Positions 59,334 through 64,000 of a DNA stretch of 64,000 bases are shown here, piece after piece; positions within the stretch are counted from its first letter, which is position 1; each line of letters opens with the position of its first letter. The position numbers and the translations under genes are program-made. The notes under the pieces were generated by a model that saw only the letters and a list, made by a program, of their open reading frames with translations, was not told where the DNA came from and did not search any database. The stretch lies in assembly GCF_014699075.1 (NCBI RefSeq), contig NZ_JACXAB010000006.1, forward strand, positions 243,959 through 307,958. The letters run 5' to 3'. The stretch comes from Microvirga sp. (GTDB lineage: Bacteria > Pseudomonadota > Alphaproteobacteria > Rhizobiales > Beijerinckiaceae).

Positions 59334-60311
59334 ATGGACCAGCCCAACGTGGTTTCCGCCGTCGAAAACGATGACGGGCTGTCGCCCTACCGGGTCTTCT
59401 CCCGCGACGAATGGGCCAAGCTGCGGGCAGACGCGCCCATGACGCTCACCGCCGACGAGGTGGTGCAGCTGCAATCCCTCAACGATCCGATCTCGCTGGA
59501 CGAGGTGGCGGCGATCTACCTGCCGCTCTCGCGCCTGCTCTCCCTTTACGTTGCAGCCACGCAAGGCCTGTTCAAGGCGACCCAGCGCTTCCTGCTCGCC
59601 GAGAAGGACGCCAAGGTGCCCTACATCATCGGCGTGGCGGGCTCGGTGGCGGTGGGCAAGTCCACCACGGCCCGCGTGCTGAAAGCTTTGCTCGCCCGCT
59701 GGCCCAACACCCCGAAGGTGGACCTCGTCACCACGGACGGCTTTCTCCTGCCCAACGCCGAGCTGACCCGGCTTGGCCTCATGGAGCGCAAAGGCTTCCC
59801 GGAGAGCTACGACACCGGCAAGCTCCTGCACTTCCTGGCCGACATCAAGGCCGGCAAGCGCAACGTGAAGGCGCCGCTCTATTCCCACCTCGTCTACGAC
59901 GTGGTGCCCGGCGAGGAAACCACTGTCGACCGGCCTGACATCCTCATCGTCGAGGGGCTCAACGTGCTCCAGCCGGCGCGCATGCCCAAGGACGGCACGG
60001 CCATTCCCTTCGTGTCCGACTTTTTCGACTTCTCGGTCTATATCGACGCCGACGAGGCCGACCTGCACCGCTGGTACGTGAACCGGTTCCTGCGCCTGCG
60101 CCACACCGCATTCCGCGATCCGCTCTCCTATTTCCGGCGCTATGCGGAACTGCCCGAGGCGGAGGCGATCGGCATCGCCGAGGGCCTGTGGAACCGCATC
60201 AACCTGCTGAACCTGCAGGAGAACATCGTGCCAACGCGCCAGCGCGCGAGCCTGATCCTGAAGAAGGGTGCGAGCCACCGGATCGAGACGGTGGCGCTGC
60301 GACGGCTGTGA
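59334..60311 (+). CDS. coaA: Pantothenate kinase, type I
   Basis: The protein of about 325 residues phosphorylates pantothenate for coenzyme A. The P-loop [14 protein letters not shown] lies near residue 100, followed by [29 protein letters not shown]. The length is the same as E. coli CoaA. GAGAGG 8 bases upstream supports ATG 59334 over GTG 59325. The hisE-coaA pair is usual in rhizobia. Confidence 0.95.
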   Translation: MDQPNVVSAVENDDGLSPYRVFSRDEWAKLRADAPMTLTADEVVQLQSLNDPISLDEVAAIYLPLSRLLSLYVAATQGLFKATQRFLLAEKDAKVPYIIGVAGSVAVGKSTTARVLKALLARWPNTPKVDLVTTDGFLLPNAELTRLGLMERKGFPESYDTGKLLHFLADIKAGKRNVKAPLYSHLVYDVVPGEETTVDRPDILIVEGLNVLQPARMPKDGTAIPFVSDFFDFSVYIDADEADLHRWYVNRFLRLRHTAFRDPLSYFRRYAELPEAEAIGIAEGLWNRINLLNLQENIVPTRQRASLILKKGASHRIETVALRRL

Positions 60312-60318
60312 GCCCGGC

Positions 60319-60672
60319 ATGAAACCCTTTGCCAAGGGGCTGGCCGTTCTCAATATCCTGGCCTTTGTCGAGACGGCTCTGGCCATTTGGCTCCTCGAAC
60401 GGCGCTCTGCCGTCGAGATGTTCGATGTCGCAACCTATGTGGGATTGGGCATGGGTGGGCTCGGAGCCCTCATGTTCTTCGGCTCGACCACCGGTTCGAG
60501 TGCATCCATGGGGATCGCCGCCAGTGTCGCGGATCAACCGAGCCGGATCATGGACGCGCTTTGGGGAGATAGAACCTCGGCTATCTCGACAGGAGCCCTG
60601 TTCGTTCTCGGCAGCATCAGCTGGCTCGCAATCGCGTGGCTGCTTGCCATGCTGGCCGGCACAGCCACCTGA
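60319..60672 (+). CDS. Small membrane protein, unknown
   Basis: The 117-residue protein has three to four hydrophobic helices (LAVLNILAFVETALAIWLL, YVGLGMGGLGALMFFGS, SISWLAIAWLLAMLAG) with a charged loop. I do not recognise a family. It follows coaA by 7 bp and may be its co-transcribed partner. Confidence 0.65.
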   Translation: MKPFAKGLAVLNILAFVETALAIWLLERRSAVEMFDVATYVGLGMGGLGALMFFGSTTGSSASMGIAASVADQPSRIMDALWGDRTSAISTGALFVLGSISWLAIAWLLAMLAGTAT

Positions 60673-60725
60673 AGCCAACCATTTCGCAATCTTAAGCGTT
60701 GAGCCTTCGAAAGTTCGGAGGATGC

Positions 60726-61247
60726 ATGGCCACGCAGCCCGTCGACGAGAAACTTAAACGCAGCGCCGAGCACGCGCAGGAAGCGGCCGAGCAGACCCAG
60801 GAGGCCGCAGAGAGCACGCAGGAAGCGGCGGAGCACACGCAGGCTGCGGCTAAGACCACCGCCGTTGCCAGCGTGCAGATGAAGGACAGCGCCGACCGGC
60901 GCACGGAACTGGCCGCCAACCGCACGGTGTTCGCCGCCGAGCGCACCTATGCGGCCTGGGTGCGCACCGGCCTTGCCGCGCTCGCCTCCGGCATCGGCGC
61001 GCAGAAGCTGCTCGCGGGCGTGGTGCCGGACTGGATGATCATCTCCACCGGCTCGGTGCTGATCCTGTTCAGCGCCTTCTGCTTCGCCTCCGCCGTCTGG
61101 CGTCAGATTTTCACCGGCTCCCAGCCGCCGCACCCGGACGTGCAGCGCATCCCGCCGTTCCTGCTCGTGCTGTTCAACGGGTTTCTTGCGCTCGTCTCGC
61201 TCGCGGCCCTGTTTGGGCTGTGGTTCGGGCGGACGGGTGGGGGTTAG
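60726..61247 (+). CDS. DUF202 membrane protein with N-terminal heptad repeats
   Basis: The protein of about 173 residues has the DUF202/YidH domain (ANRTVFAAERTYAAWVRTGLAALASGIG, two more membrane helices at the end). Before it come four 7-residue repeats of the type AEHTQEA (residues about 14-41), suggesting a coiled-coil. GGAG precedes the ATG. The function of the family is unknown. Confidence 0.85.
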   Translation: MATQPVDEKLKRSAEHAQEAAEQTQEAAESTQEAAEHTQAAAKTTAVASVQMKDSADRRTELAANRTVFAAERTYAAWVRTGLAALASGIGAQKLLAGVVPDWMIISTGSVLILFSAFCFASAVWRQIFTGSQPPHPDVQRIPPFLLVLFNGFLALVSLAALFGLWFGRTGGG

Positions 61248-61269
61248 AGCCTTTTGCCGCAAGCTCTTA

Positions 61270-61375
61270 CCTCATCCTGAGGAGCAGACGCAGTCTGCGT
61301 CTCGAAGGAGGGATCCAGAGAGCACTGGAAGCTCCTTCGAGACGGATTGCTGGCGCAATTCTCCTCAGGATGAGG
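61270..61375. repeat. Family A palindromic repeat, copy 4, with half outer element
   Basis: Arms CCTCATCCTGAGGAG and CTCCTCAGGATGAGG enclose GTCTCGAAGGA/TCCTTCGAGAC. To the right at 61400-61436, CAAGACGTGATGGCCGG and ACAAGCGCGGCCATGACG are the right side of the outer element seen at 24875-25089; the left side is missing. Confidence 0.88.
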
Positions 61376-61447
61376 GCGGAGGGAGTCTCGATGCATTCAA
61401 GACGTGATGGCCGGGACAAGCGCGGCCATGACGGGGAGGGTGGCCCC

Positions 61448-62449
61448 TTACCTCAGCAAACCCTGCTGCTCGGCCATTTCCTTGAGGCTTACCTGCGGGC
61501 GGGCGCCGAGGTGGCTGATGATCTCGGCGGCGGCCAATCCCCCGAGGCGGGCGCAGTCGGTGAGATCCAGGTTCTTCACGAGGCCGGCCAGGAAGCCGGA
61601 GGCGAAGAGGTCGCCCGCGCCGGTGGTGTCGACCACGCGCTCCACGGGGAAGGCCGGCACGGCCCTGGTCTCGCCGCCGCTGACGATCAGCGCGCCGTCC
61701 GCCGAGCGGGTGATGGCGCCGAGCACGTTTTCTTCACGTAGCGCCGCAAGCGCGGTGTCGGCATCCGAGGTGCCGTAAAGGCTCTGCAATTCGTGGATGT
61801 TGGCGAAGAGGATGTCGAGGCTGCCGTCGCGCATGAGGCCCAAAAACTCGTCGCGGTAGCGGTCGACGCAGAAGGCGTCGGACAGGGTCAGCGCCACCTT
61901 GTTGCCGGCCTCGTGAGCGATCTTCACGGCCTTGCGGAAGGCTTCCTTGGCGGCCGGCGGATCCCAGAGATAGCCTTCGAGATAAACGATCGAGGACGCG
62001 CGCACCGTGTCCGGGTTCACGTCGTCCGGGGTGAGGTTCTGGCAGGCGCCGAGATAGGTGTTCATGGTGCGCTCGCCGTCCGGCGTCACCAGGATGAAGC
62101 TGCGGGCGGTAGCCGGTCCGTCCTGCGCCGGCGTCACGTCATAATGCACGTCGATGGCCTTGAGATCGTGAGCGAAGAGCTTGCCCGTCTCGTCGTTCTT
62201 CACCTTGCCGATGAAGCCGGCCTTCACCCCAAAGGAGGCGACGCCCGCAGCCGTGTTGGCCCCGGAGCCACCTGACACGATGATGGCCGGTCCCATATCG
62301 CCATAGAGCTCCTCGGCGCGCGCCTCGTCGATGAGCTGCATGGCGCCCTTGTGCACCTTCTTCTGCAGCAGGAAGGCCTCGTCCGTATGGGCGAGCACGT
62401 CAACGATGGCGTTGCCGAGGGTGAGAACGTCGATGCGGGTCTGGGACAT
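61448..62449 (-). CDS. PfkB-family sugar/adenosine kinase
   Basis: The 333-residue kinase has the PfkB folds: IDVLTLGNAIVDVLAHTDEAFL at the start, SGGSGANTAAGVASFGVKAGFIGKV and the C-terminal catalytic DTTGAGDLFASGFLAG with its Asp base. The set of residues resembles adenosine kinase of alphaproteobacteria. ATG 62449 is chosen; the frame further upstream reads a repeat region. Confidence 0.9.
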   Translation of the reverse strand: MSQTRIDVLTLGNAIVDVLAHTDEAFLLQKKVHKGAMQLIDEARAEELYGDMGPAIIVSGGSGANTAAGVASFGVKAGFIGKVKNDETGKLFAHDLKAIDVHYDVTPAQDGPATARSFILVTPDGERTMNTYLGACQNLTPDDVNPDTVRASSIVYLEGYLWDPPAAKEAFRKAVKIAHEAGNKVALTLSDAFCVDRYRDEFLGLMRDGSLDILFANIHELQSLYGTSDADTALAALREENVLGAITRSADGALIVSGGETRAVPAFPVERVVDTTGAGDLFASGFLAGLVKNLDLTDCARLGGLAAAEIISHLGARPQVSLKEMAEQQGLLR

Positions 62450-62520
62450 AGGCCACCGGGTTTGTGAAAGACGGGGGGCTTTCGCATCCGGGGCAGGGGA
62501 GGTCAAGGGCTGGGGCCATT

Positions 62521-62672
62521 CTCCCTCTCCCGTACGGGAGAGGGTCGGGGTGAGGGAAGGCCGGTGCCGGAGACGATGCTGCGCGTGGCGTGCTGCAGCG
62601 GAGATGACTGCGCTAGGCGGGTGAAGCCGCACGCCCTCACCCCTGCCCCTCTCCCGCCCGGGAGAGGGGAGG
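62521..62672. repeat. CTCTCCCG-type inverted repeat, overlapping an HTH gene end
   Basis: CCCTCTCCCGTACGGGAGAGGG (62524-62545, itself a palindrome) faces CCCCTCTCCCGCCCGGGAGAGGGG (62646-62669), with GGGGTGAGGG and CCCTCACCCC just inside. It spans the gap between the kinase and the HTH gene and reaches into the 3-prime end of the latter. Confidence 0.85.
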
Positions 62673-63053
62673 CTCCGTGGCAACCTTCCGCTCCCGCTCC
62701 TGCGCTTCATCGAGCACCACCATCATCCGGTCGAGTTCGTCCGGGGTCAGGCCGCGGATCTCCCGCGCCAGGCGGTTGGCCAGCAGCGTCGCCTTCGAGT
62801 CGGTGTTGGCCGTGTCGATCTTCACCCGGGGGTCGGAGAGGTCGGCCAGCCGCGTGAGTTCGTCGGCCTCGTCCCAGATGATGTGGAAATACTGCAGCAC
62901 GCCCTGAATGAGCGTCCAGGTGGGCTTGCCGCGCTCGCCGCGCTCCAGGGCCGACAGATAGGCGCTCGATACGCCCAAGTGAGCCGCCATGTCCTTCAAC
63001 ATGCGCCCGCGCTCCTGGCGCAGCTGCCGCACCCGTTCACCGAAGGGAGTCAT
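62637..63053 (-). CDS. XRE-type helix-turn-helix regulator
   Basis: The protein of about 138 residues has an N-terminal HTH: FGERVRQLRQERGRMLKDMAAHLGVSSAYLSALERGERGKPTW, then a helical C-domain (LARLADLSDPRVKIDTANTDSKATLLANRLAREIRGLTPDELDRMMVVL). The last residues PPLSRAGEGQG and the stop codon are encoded by the repeat at 62521-62672. ATG 63053 is chosen since MTPFGERVRQL is the family start. It lies in an smr-mltA operon-like run. Confidence 0.87.
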   Translation of the reverse strand: MTPFGERVRQLRQERGRMLKDMAAHLGVSSAYLSALERGERGKPTWTLIQGVLQYFHIIWDEADELTRLADLSDPRVKIDTANTDSKATLLANRLAREIRGLTPDELDRMMVVLDEAQERERKVATEPPLSRAGEGQG

Positions 63054-63060
63054 CCGTTCG

Positions 63061-63627
63061 TCATCCCACACTCCGCCGCCGGCGGAGCCTGACATACAGT
63101 GCACCGGATCCGCCATGCTGGGGAGAGGCCTCCTCGAAGCCGATCACCAGGTGGCGCAGGTCGGGCAGGCGCAGCCAGTGCGGCACCATACGGCGCAACA
63201 CGCCGCGCTCCTCGAACAGGCCGCTGCTGACCGCCGCACCGCCCTTGCCGGTGATCACCAGAACGAGGGCATGGCCGGAGCCCTGCGCGCGATGCAGGAA
63301 GCCGAGCAGGGCGAAATGCGCTTCCTCCTGGCGCATCCCATGCAGGTCGATGACGCTGTCCACGTCCTTGCGGCCCCGACGCAAGGCCTGGAGCGTCTTG
63401 CGCTCCACGGGAGCCATAGGGGGCAGGGCAGGTTTCGCGGGCTGGAGAGGGGGCAGGGCAGGCGGGAGCTTCGCCGTCACCGGGCTAGGGGCCGTGGCGG
63501 GTTTGTCGTCGGGCTCCGGCTCGGGCGGCAGGGCCTTGCCCTGCATGGGCTTCACATGCCGGGCCACATGGGACCAGAGCCGCTTCTCCTCGGGGCTGAG
63601 CTGGCGGGTGCGGCTTTTGCGGGTCAT
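63061..63627 (-). CDS. Smr-domain protein
   Basis: The 188-residue protein has a Pro-rich N-terminal half and a C-terminal Smr domain with DSVIDLHGMRQEEAHFAL (LDLHG motif) and ITGKGG. Smr domains are nucleases or ribosome-associated factors; in rhizobia this gene is fixed next to mltA. It starts on the mltA stop (ATGA). Confidence 0.88.
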   Translation of the reverse strand: MTRKSRTRQLSPEEKRLWSHVARHVKPMQGKALPPEPEPDDKPATAPSPVTAKLPPALPPLQPAKPALPPMAPVERKTLQALRRGRKDVDSVIDLHGMRQEEAHFALLGFLHRAQGSGHALVLVITGKGGAAVSSGLFEERGVLRRMVPHWLRLPDLRHLVIGFEEASPQHGGSGALYVRLRRRRSVG

Positions 63628-64000
63628 GAACGGGGTTTGGGCTGCAGAACCACGAAGCGCACGAGATGGCGCAGAAGCCCGGCGCGTCGGCCCGCCTCCT
63701 CGCCGCTGCCGAAGAAGAAGTCGCCCCTGGCCGGTCCGACGATGGCCGAGCCCGTATCCTGCGCGATCATGAGCCGTTGGAGCGGCTCCGCCTCGTTGAG
63801 CGTCAGCGGCAATTGCCCGTCGAGCCAGACCGGCAGGCCATAGACCCAGAGAGAGCGGTCGACGGCGAGGCTCCGGCCGGGCACGAGCGGGTGGCCGGCC
63901 CCGCCGATGGGCCCATCGGCGGCCGCCAACTCCGCGGCCTCGCGGAAGAAGATGTAGGATTGGTTCTGCCGCATCAGGGCCTTGGCCGGACCCGGATGAC
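63624..64000 (-). CDS. mltA: Membrane-bound lytic murein transglycosylase A, C-terminal part (cut by window edge)
   Basis: At least 125 residues of the C-terminal part are present; the 5-prime end lies beyond 64000. The segment MRQNQSYIFFRE, then LVPGRSLAVDRSLWVYGLPVW and the catalytic-Asp 3D domain AQDTGSAIVGPARGDFFFGSGEEAG, identify MltA, which cleaves peptidoglycan to 1,6-anhydromuropeptides. An apparent ATG start at 63974 is internal: the frame stays open up to the edge with GHPGPAKAL before it. Confidence 0.9.
   Translation of the reverse strand, partial: HPGPAKALMRQNQSYIFFREAAELAAADGPIGGAGHPLVPGRSLAVDRSLWVYGLPVWLDGQLPLTLNEAEPLQRLMIAQDTGSAIVGPARGDFFFGSGEEAGRRAGLLRHLVRFVVLQPKPRS

Overview
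The window is a gene-dense, high-GC chromosomal segment from an alphaproteobacterium of the order Hyphomicrobiales (Rhizobiales), most likely close to Microvirga/Methylobacterium. Evidence for this includes an Irr-type Fur homologue divergent from fabA-fabB-fabI, the gene order murJ-trpS-usp-nfu-(nudix)-tsaB-rimI-fur-plsC ... miaB-phoH-ybeY-corC-lnt-HTH-metK-trmB-rimP-nusA-ylxR-infB-rbfA-truB-rpsO-pnp, DUF1127 and BA14K proteins, and a hisB-DUF2628-hisH-hisA-hisF-(map)-hisE-coaA operon. The genus is inferred. No rRNA, tRNA, transposase, prophage or CRISPR array was found.

Layout. 0.1-9 kb holds mixed accessory and housekeeping genes: an NDUFA9-like oxidoreductase, a CysZ/EI24 membrane protein, an amine oxidase, a Crp/Fnr regulator, a lone receiver-domain protein, a 2-hydroxyacid dehydrogenase, an SH3 secreted protein, a 49-residue DUF3096 protein and an EamA exporter. 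8.7-12.3 kb holds irr and the unsaturated fatty acid genes fabA, fabB and fabI. 12.6-17.1 kb holds a PAS-GAF-PAS-GGDEF-EAL c-di-GMP protein, a PIMT-like methyltransferase and a DsbA-like protein. 17.3-24.9 kb runs from murJ to plsC. A lysR/DUF1127/gst cassette at 25.1-27.1 kb then interrupts the order before miaB. 27.4-43.3 kb is a co-oriented block for tRNA/rRNA modification, lipoprotein maturation, SAM synthesis and translation initiation, followed by rpsO-pnp at 44.3-47 kb.

47.2-54.5 kb carries an AraC-GyrI regulator, a redox-type membrane adenylate cyclase (six-helix anchor, 2Fe-2S domain, class III cyclase), a PPOX-fold protein, RidA, a BA14K protein, an Nth-like glycosylase and hslVU. 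54.7-60.3 kb is the histidine operon with map inserted and coaA at its end. The right end has two small membrane proteins, an adenosine/sugar kinase, an HTH regulator, an Smr protein and the C-terminal part of MltA, cut by the window edge.

The most distinctive feature is the intergenic DNA. At least five families of palindromic repeats occur between genes, several of them nested one inside another with long perfect arms. Some reach into genes: a repeat appears to provide the stop codon of hisA and the C-terminus of an HTH regulator, and another abuts the fur start. Other regulatory observations are a near-perfect Irr box before nfu, a promoter plus attenuator-like terminator before rimP-nusA-infB, a stable hairpin in the pnp leader, and a perfect 26-bp palindrome upstream of the receiver-domain gene. 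I did not find a clearly novel multi-gene system; the nested repeats and the redox cyclase are the best leads.
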